Origin: Calendula officinalis
Taxonomy: Eukaryota > Streptophyta > Magnoliopsida > Asterales > Asteraceae
Length of the DNA stretch: 64,000 nucleotides
NCBI GenBank assembly: GCA_963853835.1
Contig: OY970826.1
Coordinates: 72,720,929-72,784,928, forward strand
Direction: 5' to 3'
Shown piece after piece: positions 9,947 through 21,830 of the stretch. A program made the position numbers and the translations under genes. The stretch's first letter is position 1, and each line of letters starts with the position of its first letter. The notes under the pieces are model-generated. The model was not told the DNA's origin. It worked only from the letters and a program-made list of their open reading frames with translations, and ran no database searches.

Positions 9947-11155
9947 TGTAACACCTCAATTTTCAAAACATCTTTTAAAACATATTTTTAAATAAAAATA
10001 TTACAAAGTCCAATATCCCAAAATACGGTTTAACAAAAACCTTTTAAAAGTTTATCAGAGTACTAAAACCGGTGCTACAATATAATATCATAACCATAGA
10101 ATAAACGGGATCTACCTACGAGCTCCCGAGCTAATCAACACTAGGCCACTTCTACCGCGACCCTCTAATCCATCGATCTCGATCCTGAGTACAAAGCCAA
10201 AAACAAAGTAGTACGTGAGACAAAATAGTCTCGTGTACTCACCTTAGCCAAGCTAACTCCAAATCGTGTCTAACAACACGAATCCTTGCTTTCCAACTTG
10301 TAAAATGTCACCAAACTTTAGGTCTTCTTGACCTACCATTAATATCATCACAATAACCAGTTATAATCCATAACTAATCACTAATCAATCCATATCTACA
10401 ACCCTAACCACCAAGTTCATCCAACTTGGTGGAATCTCAAACCCTAGTTCAAGATTTCCATCAATAAACCGAAATCCAACTTATACACATCGATTACAAT
10501 CTTACAATGAGTGTTCTACACCCATGTTTAGTCATCTTCCCCAAAGATGACATGGTTGGTTCCCCAAACCACCATTTTTACCCATACCAAGCTCACAATC
10601 AAGGTGGATAAGCAAGAAAATCAAGAATACTTACCCTTGATGTTTCAATCCTTCAAGATGGTGAAGATCTGAGCTCTTGAGCTCCAAAAACGACCAAGAA
10701 CACTCCCAAATCGGCTGCACTATGTGTGGAGTTGAATGAGAAATGAAACCCTAGCTCACACACAAGATTATATATTCCAGACCAAATTCGCGCCGAGCTC
10801 GCGCCGCGAAGTGACGCGGGTTTGCCTTTTAGAAGCCGATCTTTTCCAGATTTCGCGCCCCGCTCGCGCCGAGTTCGCGCCGCGAACCAAACGCGACCTC
10901 GACGCGACCCTCTCGCGACTGATCTCCGAAGTTGCTGTTTGAACTCGCGCCTGCCTCGCGCCGCGAGGGCTGCCTGGGTCAGTTTCTTGCCTTTTAAACT
11001 TGTTTCCATCCAAGTCTTGACCCGTAATTGGTTACCCCAAGTCCCAAACATTCAAACACTCGATAAAACCCAATGAAGACTCGATTAAATATTTCACCAC
11101 CTTTATTCCTCAATAATTCCATTTAATTCATTAACCGGAAATTCCGGTCGTTACA
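9947..11155 (-). repeat. 3' LTR of the 9947 element
   Basis: 1209 bases, TGTAACACC to CGTTACA. Compared with the right LTR it lacks an 11-12 base GAGCTCGCGCC unit and an 11-12 base CTTCCTCGCG unit inside the CG-rich cluster (10786-10970). Most single-base differences between the LTRs are C/T transitions, many at CpG, consistent with methylation damage. Confidence 0.9.
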
Positions 11156-11192
11156 ACTATTCACCCCTTAAAAAGGATTCCGTCCTCGGAAT
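11156..11192 (-). promoter_or_regulatory. Polypurine tract and adjacent hairpin
   Basis: Read on the minus strand, a purine-rich AAGGGGTGAATAGT runs up to the 3' LTR. Just before it stands GATTCCG-AGGA-CGGAATC, a perfect 7-base stem with a 4-base loop. The same arrangement is present at 27363-27400 in the 25538 element. The tract should prime plus-strand synthesis; the role of the hairpin is unknown. Confidence 0.6.
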
Positions 11193-13533
11193 CAACTCAA
11201 GGATTTCCAATCCTCAATACACTTCCAAGTTATGATCCAATAATAATTATGCATTTGATTGCCTACTTGACTCCATTATACTCAAACGAGTCACAAACCA
11301 ACTTGAGTTCTCAATACCCGAACGGGTCAAAATTTCATCATCTGACCTTAACACTTTCAATTATTTAACCAAACTTTTTATCCCCATTGGAATGATATGA
11401 CCCAATCATTACTAATAACCAATTACCCAAAATAATAGTCAACCCCTCGCTTTGACCAAATTGTCAACATTGTTCCATCTTTGACTTAAGTACAAGCCCA
11501 CAATATCTTGAAAACTTCCTTACCCATTAGTGGTTCTATAAATCATCAATTCCTTAACAATTGACTTTACATTCATGGTCCAACAACAATCATACTCGAT
11601 TCCTAAATTCAACCCGAAGTACCCAACGGTCAAAGTCGCACCCCCTTGACTACCATTATTTCCATCAATCCATTTAACCACTATCATACACATGCAGATG
11701 ATATAGTATGCCCTTATCCTTGACTAAGCATTTTAAACGAAAGTCAAAACCCAATTTTGACTAAAGTCAACATTCCACTAGTTGACCAACCTTGACTTAT
11801 GAATAAAGTCAACTTACCTTGCTAAATTCCACATATTCTTTATTACTAAGGCATCGCTTCCCAAGCTTTTCATTCCCGATTTCAATATCTAATTCCCTTT
11901 CTCAATTGTTCCCTTTTTCCTCGATTTCGATTTCCACACTCGATTACAATTTTCATTTAATTCGATATCAAATCTCTATTACTTTTAAACTTTCATTCGA
12001 TTACTTATACCATTTATAATCTCCTTCCACCATCCTTATATCATACTTGTAATTCCCGATTACCGGCTTTAGAGCCTCATTCATATCCAATTGTGGCCTA
12101 ACCACCCATTATACATCTTTCACCACTCATGGGCTACTAACAAACTTTGCTTCATATAAGCATTCCTTTTCATAATCTATAAACTTTTAGGCATCTCTTA
12201 CACCTACCTATACTTAAACACGACCCGTATTTTCAACCCAAGTTCTCACTTGCCATAAAAGTCATAACAACAATTGACCATACGGTTCTACATACGTCAG
12301 ATACAACCATCATATCCCTTATACAACAAATTATACTTTAACTATCTTATCGAGATGATCGGAAAGCCTCCAATCCATCACGATTCCAACTGTCACAATG
12401 ATCGAAAGCCCCCAATCCATAGTGACGCATCAAATCTCGTTAACCGGAAAGCCTCGATCTAACAAGATCCATGCAATACCATTCTATCTTGCATACAATT
12501 CATGTATGCATCAATCACTTAGCATCATGCTAACATTCTCTTTCATAACTAATCACATTCTCTATTCAATTTACATTTCCCATACTTCACATAACATTAC
12601 TTTCTAAGGTCATATTCTTTTCATAGACAATTACTCCCACTTATACCTTTATACCACACGGCATACACATAATCATTGCTAGTGCTTTCCACCAATCTAC
12701 TCACTTATCAATCGTCCTTAGTCGATTCATTTTCTCATTATTAAATTTCCCAATCTTTCTTTCACCACCTAGGTAACCACCATTTCATTCCATTATCCAT
12801 GTTTTACTGAATCACCCGGTTAACTCGTGTCAACTAATTGACTCCAATCCATAATCCAAACACAACCTATTACCTTATTTTCATGTCCTTTTTCCAATAA
12901 TTAATTGTTACCCTTGACTTAGCATACTATTTCTAGGACAATTTTACCATTAATTAACCTTTTACCCTTAGCATCGAATCTATCATCCATGATACAAACT
13001 TTTGTCATGACTAATTGTCAATTTTTTTTTTTTTTAATAATTTTTTTTTTTTACTCAACCATTTTCGATTACTAAATTCTGTCATCCCCGATGCTTATCA
13101 TTTCCAACATATTTTTTTTTATTCACGAGTTTTGAAACTTCACTATATTTTTCATCATTCTTTTCTTTACTGTTATCATATGGTAATACCACATCACTTA
13201 TCCTTATTCCCGTCAAGTGCTACAATTTTACCATTTTTGAACTTTTCTCTTCTATGGTTTCCCATCCATATATACTATCCTCACTAAGTCTTAGTACTTC
13301 TACGTACTATCATCCTTTCATTGAAATCATTTACTATTCCCACGGTAATATATCTTTTAATATCCTAATTATCCGCGACATACTAATCGCCAACTCACCC
13401 ATACTTATACATGCCATTTCGCCTTAGCACCAAATCGTGCGACAATTCACCAATAAAACACGAACCTCATACTTTAAATTTTATAACTGAGGAAAACTTA
13501 CCACACTTTTGAACCTTTCACATCAACATGATT

Positions 13534-13960
13534 TCATGAACTTTGAACGAGATTCTCTTTCTTTGTTAACTCGAAGCTACCATCGAACTTCCTCTTTCCT
13601 CCAATTGATGACGATTCAATGACCCTTCGTTGAACTACATTCTCCACATCTCCAACATTAAATTCTCTTAGAAATTTTCCAAGTACTCTCTCGGGGCAAA
13701 ACTTCCCTATCAATCTACTCGCGAACTCCTTCCACGACATCTGGTACCATATACTCTTTCCAAACTTTCACACCACATTCTTCCACTATGACGTCTTGCC
13801 TTCAACAACTGGGATGCAAGAGTCATCATAACATTCTTCATCCTCTTAATATCTTCTAACACTTGCTAAATTTCACGAATCTCCCGAATCACGACATCTG
13901 GTTCAGTACTTCCCAAATACGCATCCAGCTTACGCGCCATAAATGTCTTGAACGAACTTC
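13534..13960 (-). pseudogene. Decayed gag remnant
   Basis: An open stretch at 13534-13740 starts MSWKEFASRLIGKFCPE, which aligns with MSWDEFTVRLRKKFCPE of the gag at 30116-31486. Upstream on the same strand, near 13870-13960, a phrase FMARKLDAYLGSTEP corresponds to FMACKPNMYTGSSDP of that gag. Between them are stops and frame changes. No zinc knuckle or protease is recognisable downstream. It cannot give a working capsid protein. Confidence 0.65.
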
Positions 13961-14510
13961 ATTCCCTTTCTTCCGATTCAGAATCACTACCCTCTTTTGT
14001 CGAGGACTTCTCACCATTGGCTGGTTATCTGAAGACTTACTCTTCATACCTGAGTCGGAATCAACCTGCGTATCCTCATTCATCCGGTCATACGCAATCT
14101 GGCTCACATCCTCGCTTACTATTTCTCTTATTTAATTAAACAGATCCCGAATAATTCTCAAATTACCGGGTTGGTTTACATATAAACCGGAACCCTATTC
14201 ATCATCACCATGAGTTGTCAGAACTCAACTAAAAATTCTCTTCCTAACCTAGTGGAGCTTGTCCACTTTTCACGCTTATTCTTTTCCTTATATCATTACT
14301 TCCACAATTTCTAATTTCCAACGATCGACTCCACCGTCGAATACAATACTTGAATATCAAACATGACATTTCTCTTAGGGTTCGACCCTATCATACTCGC
14401 ACTTTTACGGTCTCAATAGACTTATCATGGACATCATATGGAACATATGGTCCTACTTAGCATAGCTTAAGACTAGGGAGGTCAAACCTACCTAATTCAC
14501 TTAAACTATA

Positions 14511-14522
14511 GCTCTGATACCA
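14511..14522 (-). promoter_or_regulatory. Primer-binding site for initiator Met tRNA
   Basis: On the minus strand TGGTATCAGAGC begins a few bases after the end of the 5' LTR, the standard plant site where the tRNA 3' end starts minus-strand synthesis. Confidence 0.85.
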
Positions 14523-14525
14523 AGT

Positions 14526-15756
14526 TGTAACACCTCAATTTTCAAAACATCTTTTAAAACATATTTTTAAATAAAAATATTACAAAGTCCAATATCCCAA
14601 AATACGATTTAACAAAAACCTTTTAAAAGTTTATCAGAGTACTAAAACCGGTGTTACAATATAATATCATAACTATAGGATAAACGGGATCTACCTACGA
14701 GCTCCCGAGCTAATCAACACTAGGCCACTTCTATCTCGACCCTCTAATCCATCGATCTCGATCCTGAGTACAAAGCCAAAAACAAAGTAGTACGTGAGAC
14801 AAAATAGTCTTATGTACTCACCTTAGCCAAGCTAACTCCAAATCGTGTCTAACAACACGAATCCTTGCTTTCCAACTTGTGAAATGTCACCAAACTTTAG
14901 GTCTTCTTGACCTATCATTAATATCATCACAATAACCAGTTATAATCCATAACTAATCACTAATCAATCCATATCTACAACCCTAACCACCAAGTTCATC
15001 TAACTTGGTGGAATCTCAAACCCTAGTTCAAGATTTCCATCAATAAACTGAAATCCAACTTGTACACATCGATTACAATCTTACAATGAGTGTTCTACAC
15101 CCATGTTTAGTCATCTTCCCCAAAGATGACATGGTTGGTTCCCCAAACCACCATTTTTACCCATACCAAGCTCACAATCAAGGTGGATAAGCAAGAAAAT
15201 CAAGAATAGTTACCCTTGATGTTTCAATCCTTCAAGATGGTGAAGATCTGAGCTCTTGAGCTCCAAAAACGACCAAGAACACTCCCAAATCGGCTGCACT
15301 ATGTGTGGAGCTGAATGAGAAATGAAACCCTAGCTCACACACAAGATTATATATTCCAGACCAAATTCGCGCCGAGCTCGCGCCGAGCTCGCGTCGCGAA
15401 GTGACGCGGGTTTGCCTTTTAGAAGCCGATCTTTTCCAGATTTCGCGCCCCGCTCGCGCCGAGTTCGCGCCGCGAACCAAACGCGACCTCGACGCGACCC
15501 TCTCGCGACTGATCTCCGAAGTTGCTGTTTGAACTCGCGCCTGCCTCGCGCCTTCCTCGCGCCGCGAGGGCTGCCTGGGTCAGTTTCTTGCCTTTTAAAC
15601 TTGTTTCCATCCAAGTCTTGACCCGTAATTGGTTACCCCAAGTCCCAAACATTCAAACACTCGATAAAACCCAATGAAGACTCGATTAAATATTTCACCA
15701 CCTTTATTCCTCAATAATTCCATTTAATTCATTAACCGAAAATTCCGGTCGTTACA
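14526..15756 (-). repeat. 5' LTR of the 9947 element
   Basis: 1231 bases. On the minus strand it contains the CG-rich cluster (about 15364-15570, with TTTCGCGCC and GCGCCGCGAA words) followed by a TATA box at 15348-15354 (ATATATA on the minus strand) and then a leader with CTAGGGTTTCATTTC. This LTR would act as the promoter. Confidence 0.9.
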
Positions 15757-16733
15757 ACAGGCGCACTCAAAAGTTAAACAATGTCGCATAAAACCAGATG
15801 TGGGAACTCTGCAACAACTAATTTCAATTTTAGCCAACACTATATACTCCTCACAGCATAAGTAAATTATCAATTGACTTATGCTAAAAAATAGCCTAAA
15901 AAGTAGGAAGTAAAAGGAATCACCTTTTTCATAAGGGGATAGTGAGTGTGTGACTGTCACGTATCTAAGATTAGTTGTGGAACCACCTATAACTACATAG
16001 TTTTGGTTGAAAAAAAAGTCAAAACGGTTATTTTTATAATATCTAGTCACTTTCTCACCATATTAAAACACTTACATAATATAAAAACACAAACTCAACA
16101 CCATTTCAAGAATATGACATTTGTTCAATATAAACACCGTTTCAAGAATATGAAACTTGAATCATCGATTCAACAAAAACATAATTAATATTTAAGATAA
16201 TTGATAAGTTTTAGACGGGATTTGATATACTAATTAGTTTATGTAGTGAGTTATAAGTTTTTTTTAACCTAAATTATGTAGTTTTAGATGTTCCACGCCT
16301 AAGCTTAGGTATGTGACAGCCACACACTCACTTTTCCCTTTTCATAGTCAGTGATGCTGACAATCTTGAGCTTGGTGTATACAAACCAAAACCTTGCAGG
16401 TATCACTTGATTAGGGTTCTACAGAACCTGCAATATTGATATAAAGAAATGGACAATTATAGGTGATTTGGGGATTCAAATTTTGTCAAAAAAGATTTAT
16501 AATGCATATAATCGAACACTATAAACCGAAATCGTGTAAAGGGGAAACCTAGAGAAGAATCTTTGGCGTAATCAGAAACAACACCAGACCAAAACCGCCA
16601 TGTTTTTGTTCATTAAGAAAAAAAGGGTAAAGGGGAAACCTGGGGAACTTGGCATAATCAGAAAACCCATCATAGACCAAAACCACCATGTTAAGATCAT
16701 AGACCAAAACCACCATATTAAATCATAGACCAA
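15757..16733. other. Intergenic sequence with a short direct repeat
   Basis: No gene seen. From about 16590 the phrase AGACCAAAACCACCAT is repeated three to four times up to 16733, and once more after the MITE at 16921. Bases 15757-15808, with 9840-9946 on the other side of the retroelement, could form one minus-strand exon bounded by splice-like signals, but the frame is broken. Confidence 0.4.
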
Positions 16734-16913
16734 CAGTGGCGAATCCAAAACCAAAGTTAACCGGGGCTTTCATGAAATTTTGAGCGGGGACCACGTACAA
16801 TTTTTTCACTAATTTTCTTTTATCAATTTTTTTTCCACATGGGAATAGTCCACCAAGTGGGGGCATTGCACCCCCCCCCCCCCCCCCCCTAATTGTGAGT
16901 GTATTCGCCAATG
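16734..16913. mobile_element. hAT-like MITE (180 bp) with a C homopolymer
   Basis: The ends are CAGTGGCGAAT and ATTCGCCAATG, inverted with one mismatch. The flanks are TAGACCAA (16726-16733) and TAGATCAA (16914-16921), an 8-bp duplication with one later change. The element sits inside the local CCAAAACCACCAT repeat. It contains a run of 19 C (16871-16889), a likely spot for sequencing error. No ORF. Confidence 0.75.
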
Positions 16914-17331
16914 TAGATCAAAACCACCATGTTAAAATCATTTGATAACTGTTAATAATTTCTTTAGGGTAACTTGGCCACTTATTTACAAATTTACTTA
17001 ATTTGTATACAAACTTAACTCCAAATTTGACATTTTTGGAGTAACTTGGCCACTCATTAACTCATACACACTTTGACATTTTTTAGGTCAAACATACCAA
17101 AACTTAACTCCAAATTTAACATAAAATTAGAAAGATTTTGGCGATAACTTCAATCCCTCTTGTAATCTATACCATATACTATAAAATTAGCAAAAATTTT
17201 GTTGAGATTTGTAACTAAATTGGTATGAATTACAGAAAAAAAAAGTAAGAGGTTTGACTTCTGAAGTAAACCTTAAGAAATTGTAAAAGATTTCCCATTT
17301 CAAAACTTGAGTAAACAGAATCATATGTTTC
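16914..17331. other. AT-rich intergenic sequence
   Basis: No gene seen. AACTTGGCCACT and AACTTAACTCCAAATTT phrases are each repeated twice over about 130 bases. Confidence 0.4.
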
Positions 17332-17368
17332 TGTTAGAATTCAACCCCAACACAGTGTATGAAACCTG
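17332..17368 (+). repeat. Truncated 5' LTR (first 37 bases)
   Basis: Identical to the first 37 bases of the 3' LTR (TGTTAGAATTCAACCCC ... GAAACCTG), then diverges abruptly. Confidence 0.85.
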
Positions 17369-17679
17369 AAAATGTAATTTTCCAAAACTTAAGATCTGAT
17401 GCTGACGTATTGCTGACGTTAGGATGATGCCATGCTGACATCACTCTTCTTCTCAGGCGAGCTGTTATTCTGCCGACAATTTTCCGGCAAGTTTGACTCA
17501 ACTTTGACCGGACGTTTGAGGGCCTTCCGGTGGTCGAAAAATTCCGAAAAATATATTTTCAGAACCCTTGAAACGAGACCTTCTCAACGGTACTTTCGAA
17601 ATTGGATTTTTGAGACAAAAAATTCTGACGCAATTTTTGAGCCAAAATCGATCGGTAACTTAACGAGGCTCTGATACCA
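17369..17679 (-). other. Inverted copy of the element's own 5' leader and primer site
   Basis: Read on the minus strand it starts exactly with TGGTATCAGAGC (17668-17679), the initiator Met tRNA primer site, and continues into leader sequence with TGACGTCAGC-like words. On the plus strand it therefore ends in GCTCTGATACCA at 17679, and in-frame gag sequence resumes at 17680. The breakpoint thus coincides with the edge of the primer site. Confidence 0.8.
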
Positions 17680-20600
17680 CTCCGAGCTGAGTTTGAAACA
17701 CTGAAGATGAAAAGTTCCGAGAGCATAAACGAATATGTTACTCGTGTGAAGACGGTGGTAAATGAGATGAAAAGAAATGGAGAAGCTCTTGACGATATCA
17801 GAGTAATGGAGAAATTACTTCGTTCACTCGTAAGAAAATTTAATTATGTAGTTACGGCCATAGAAGAGTCAAAGGATTTGACTGAAGTTTCCCTTGAAGA
17901 GCTTGTGGGAACTCTTCAGGCACACGAACAAAGAATGAATCAAAATGATGATACAAGCAAGGTGGAACACGCCTTACAAAGCAAGATGACCATCAACGAA
18001 AATCGAGCTAGCAGCAGCTATGCACGAGGCAGAGGCAATCGTGGCGGTTATAGAGGTGGCTACAGAGGCGGTCCTAGTAGACGAGGACGTGGTAGACAAT
18101 CATTTGACAGAAGTCATACAAATGAAGGGTATCAACCATCTGGTCGTGGTCGAGGATTTCAAAGCCGAGGAAGAGGCGGCTTTCAACAACGAAGTGACAA
18201 ATCTCAAGTTCAATGTTATAATTGCAACAAATTTGGCCACGTAAGTTACGAATGTAGATCAGATCCTAACATTGAAGAAAGAAGTCACTTTACAACGTCA
18301 AATGAAGATAAAGATGTGGAACATGCTGCTTTCCTCACCTACAAAGAAGATGACGGAGGAAAGAAAAACATTTGGTACTTAGATAACGCTGCCAGCAACC
18401 ACATGTGCGGTCAGAAGGAATTGTTCACAGAGTTGGACGAGTCAATCAACAGAAAAGTTAGTTTCGGAGACTTATCAAAAATTCTAATAAAAGGCAAAGG
18501 AAAAGTCATTATTTTCTTGAAGAATGACGATAAGCGATATATACATGATGTATATTATGCACCTGCTATGAAGACAAATATTATAAGCCTTGGTCAATTA
18601 CTTGAAAAAGGCTATGATATTCACATGAAGAACATGGCTTTAACAATCAAGAATCAGTCTGAAGAATTGATTGCTAAAGTTCAAATGTCAAAGAACCGAA
18701 TGTTCACCCTCGATATGCAGACATTAGAACAAAGGTGCTTAAAGTCTGTTGTTAAAGATGACTCGTGGTTATGGCATCTAAGATTTGGACATCTTGGATT
18801 TACTGGTTTGAAGTTGTTATCAAAAGAAAAGATGGTGAATGGGTTGCCAACAATCAATCAACCAGACCACCTATGTGAAGCATGTATCAAAGGAAAGCAG
18901 CACCGCCAAAGCTTTCCAGTCGGAAAGTCATGGAGAGCCAGAAGGCCGCTAGAACTTGTTCACACGGATATAGCCGGACCATTTGACGTACCGTCACTTG
19001 GTCAAAACAAGTACTACCTAACATTCATTGATGATTTCAGCAGAAAAAGTTGGGTTTATATTATTAAAGAAAAATCAGAAGCTCTTGATAAATTCAAAGA
19101 GTTCAAGGCAATGACGGAAAAACAAAGTGGGCAATATTTGAAGGTACTCAGATCTGACAGAGGAGGCGAGTACACATCAAACATGTTCAAAGAATTCTGT
19201 AGAGAACATGAGATATTTCATCAGCTGACAGCAGCTTATACTCCGCAGCAGAATGGTGTTGCAGAACGAAAGAATCGCACCATTCTTGATATGGCGAGAA
19301 GTATGGTGAAAGGAAAACACCTACCAAGAACATTTTGGGATGAAGCCGTGTTATGTGCGGTTTACTTGTTAAATCGCTGTCCAACCAAAAGTGTCAGATT
19401 CAAGACACCGAATGAAGCATGGAGTGGTCTTAAACCAACAGTTGGACATCTCAGAATTTTTGGGTGTATTGCATACGCCCACATTCCTGATCAAAAGAGA
19501 AAGAAGCTAGATGACAAAGGCGAGAAGTGCATCTTCATTGGCTATGATGCAAGAAGCAAGGCGTACAGGTTGTACAACCCACTGACGAAGAAAGTAATAG
19601 TTTCAAGAGACGTTGAATTTGACGAGTCTGATTATTGGAAATGGAGCAATGAAGAAAGAAAAGTTAAGGGAATGTTCTTTGAAGAAGATGAAGAAGACGA
19701 CTCCAACACACCAAATAATGGCAATGATAATCAGACTCCTCCAACAAGCCCTAATCCAGCAACTCCTGTAACGTCACCATCAACATTAGGAAGTAGCAGT
19801 TCAGGGGGAGCACCAAAGAAGATGAGAAGCCTAGATGACATCTATGATGAAACAATTCCGGAGAATACACCATTTGATTACTCATTATTTTGTTTGATGG
19901 CTGAATGTGATCCAGTCACATACGAAGAAGCTATAGAAGAACCTAAATGGAGTAAGGCAATGGATGAAGAAATAAGATCAATCAAGAAGAATGATACTTG
20001 GGAGCTTACAACTCTTCCAAAAGGACACAAAGCAATTGGTGTCAAATGGGTGTATAAAACTAAGACGAACAAGGAAGGAATAGTTGAAAAGTATAAGGCA
20101 AGATTAGTTGCAAAGGGCTACAAGCAAAGACATGGAATTGACTACGATGAGGTGTTTGCTCCGGTTGCAAGAATTGATACGATAAGACTTCTTACAACAA
20201 TTGCAGCTCAAAATCGATGGAAGATTTATCAGATGGATGTAAAGTCAGCTTTCTTAAATGGGTATCTCGAAGAAGAAGTTTATATTGAGCAACCAGAAGG
20301 TTATGTTAAGAAAGGTCAAGAAGAAAAAGTCTACCGACTGAAGAAGGCGTTATAGGGTTTGAAGCAAGCTCCAAGAGCCTGGAATACAAGAATAGACGAG
20401 CACTTCCAAAAGTGTGGTTTTGTGAAAAGCCCATACGAGCATGCACTATATACAAAAAGAAATAAGGATGGTGGTATATTGATTGTATGCTTGTACGTAG
20501 ATGATATGATCTTCACCGGAAATAATCCAGGTATGTTCGAAGAATTTAAGAAAGTGATGACTAAAGAATTTGAGATGACAGATATTGGTCAAATGTCATA

Positions 20601-21441
20601 CTTTCTTGGGATCGAAGTAAATCAAAGTGAAGATGGAATATTCATCTCACAAAAGAAATATGCGGAGCAAATTCTACGAAAGTTCAGGATGCAAGACTGT
20701 AAATCAGTAAGCACACCCGCAGAAGCAGGGTTAAAACTAAGCAATGCATCAAGTAGAGAACATGTGAATCCAACTTTGTTTAAAAGTTTGGTGGGAAGTT
20801 TAAGATACTTAACTTTCACACGTCCGCATATTATGTACTCAGTTGGATTAATTAGCAGATATATGGAGAAGCCAAAACAAGATCATTTCATTGCAGCTAA
20901 AAGAATTTTAAGATACATCAAAGGTACGTTGAATCTTGGTTTGTTCTATACTTGCTCCGAAGATGCAAGATTGATTGGCTACTCAGATAGTGATTATGGT
21001 GGAGATATGGATGACGGGAAAAGCACAACTGGATATGCATTTCATATTGGTTCAGCAGTATTTTCTTGGTGTTCAAAGAAGCAACAAACAGTTTCCCTCT
21101 CAACATGTGAAGCAGAGTATGTTGCAGCAGCAACATGTACGTGTCAGGCTATATGGTTGAAGTATATTTTGAATGATTTAAGTCTCGCAAGCGAAGATCC
21201 TGTTACGATATGTGTTGATAATAAATCAGCTATATCTCTTGCAAAGAATCCAGTTTCACATAGTCGAAGTAAGCATATAAACATTAAGTATCACTTCATT
21301 AGAGATCAGGTGAAAGACAAGGTAGTCGAGCTCGTACACTGTAGTACTGAAGAGCAATTGGCAGATATTTTTACGAAGCCGTTGAAGACGGATACATTTC
21401 AAAGATTGAAGAAGAAACTTGGTATGCGCAGTTGGGTTTGA
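17680..21441 (+). pseudogene. Ty1/copia gag-pol polyprotein, one nonsense codon
   Basis: A frame enters in mid-gag (LRAEFETLK, from 17680), with the first Met at 17707. Counting from that Met: UBN2-type gag tail 1-80, RGG/RGRG-rich RNA-binding region 105-160, zinc knuckle C170/C173/H178/C183, aspartic protease with D226 in DNAAS (DSGAS is usual, so the Gly is replaced), integrase zinc site near 357-393, and integrase core D421, D484, E520 with 35 residues between the last two. Reverse transcriptase follows from about 775. A TAG at 20353-20355 interrupts it at a position where Tyr is expected (KAL-stop-GLKQAP). The same frame then continues with the catalytic YVDDM and RNase H (YSDSDYGG, CEAEY) to the stop at 21441. 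Apart from the nonsense codon and missing N-terminus the frame is open for 3.7 kb, so loss is recent. Confidence 0.92.
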
Positions 21442-21448
21442 GGGGGAG
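21440..21448 (+). promoter_or_regulatory. Polypurine tract
   Basis: GAGGGGGAG overlaps the pol stop codon and directly precedes the 3' LTR, the usual place for plus-strand priming in copia elements. Confidence 0.8.
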
Positions 21449-21830
21449 TGTTAGAATTCAACCCCAACACAGTGTATGAAACCTGCTAGTGAAGTAGCTG
21501 CACTATTGCAGCCGTGAAGTTAGAAAATGTGAGTCAAAGATTGAGATCTTGGTTTGACAAATTGGTATGAACACAAGACTCTTGATTGTGGGCTGTTAAC
21601 TTTATTAGTAGTATAAATAGATGGTGTATGTTGTAGAATAAGGCAGACCAAAAAGAGAGTGTGTAAGAAGAGCAGTAGCTCATAAGTTAAGAGAGAAGAG
21701 AGTTGAGCGGTAGCTCCGATAAAGAAAAGAAAAAAGTGTCGGTCTCTGTTTCGTTTTAAATCTTGTATGTTTGAGTGTTATAATATAAAGTTTGTGTTCT
21801 CCTTGTTAGCTGAGTGATTTAATCCCAACA
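21449..21830 (+). repeat. 3' LTR of the copia element
   Basis: 382 bases from TGTTAGAATTC to AATCCCAACA. It carries a TATA box and downstream leader and so could drive transcription out into the right flank. Confidence 0.9.
21612..21619 (+). promoter_or_regulatory. TATA box in the copia 3' LTR
   Basis: TATAAATA, with GTAGAATAAGGC about 25-30 bases downstream where transcription would start. Confidence 0.55.

Larger units (their letters stand above)
9947..15756 (-). mobile_element. Non-autonomous Ty3/gypsy-type LTR retrotransposon with gag remnant
   Basis: Two LTRs (9947-11155 and 14526-15756) begin TGTAACACC and end GGTCGTTACA, and ACAGG is duplicated at both outer edges (9942-9946, 15757-15761). 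The primer site for initiator Met tRNA lies next to the right LTR and the polypurine tract next to the left LTR, so the element runs on the minus strand. The 3.4-kb interior has only a decayed gag and no protease, reverse transcriptase or integrase. Long stretches at 11200-13500 are non-coding and pyrimidine-rich. A segment near 12355-12460 is shared with 28555-28660 in the 25538 element, so the two belong to one family. The LTRs differ at roughly 15 sites plus two short insertions, which points to a fairly young insertion. Confidence 0.9.
17332..21830 (+). mobile_element. Ty1/copia retrotransposon with rearranged 5' end
   Basis: GTTTC stands on both sides (17327-17331, 21831-21835). The 3' LTR (21449-21830) is complete. 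The left end is the first 37 bases of the same LTR, then about 310 bases of 5' leader in inverted orientation, then gag-pol in sense. Pol order is protease, integrase, reverse transcriptase, RNase H, which defines Ty1/copia. The 5' LTR body and the N-terminal half of gag are missing, so there is no normal promoter and the element is dead. Confidence 0.92.
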
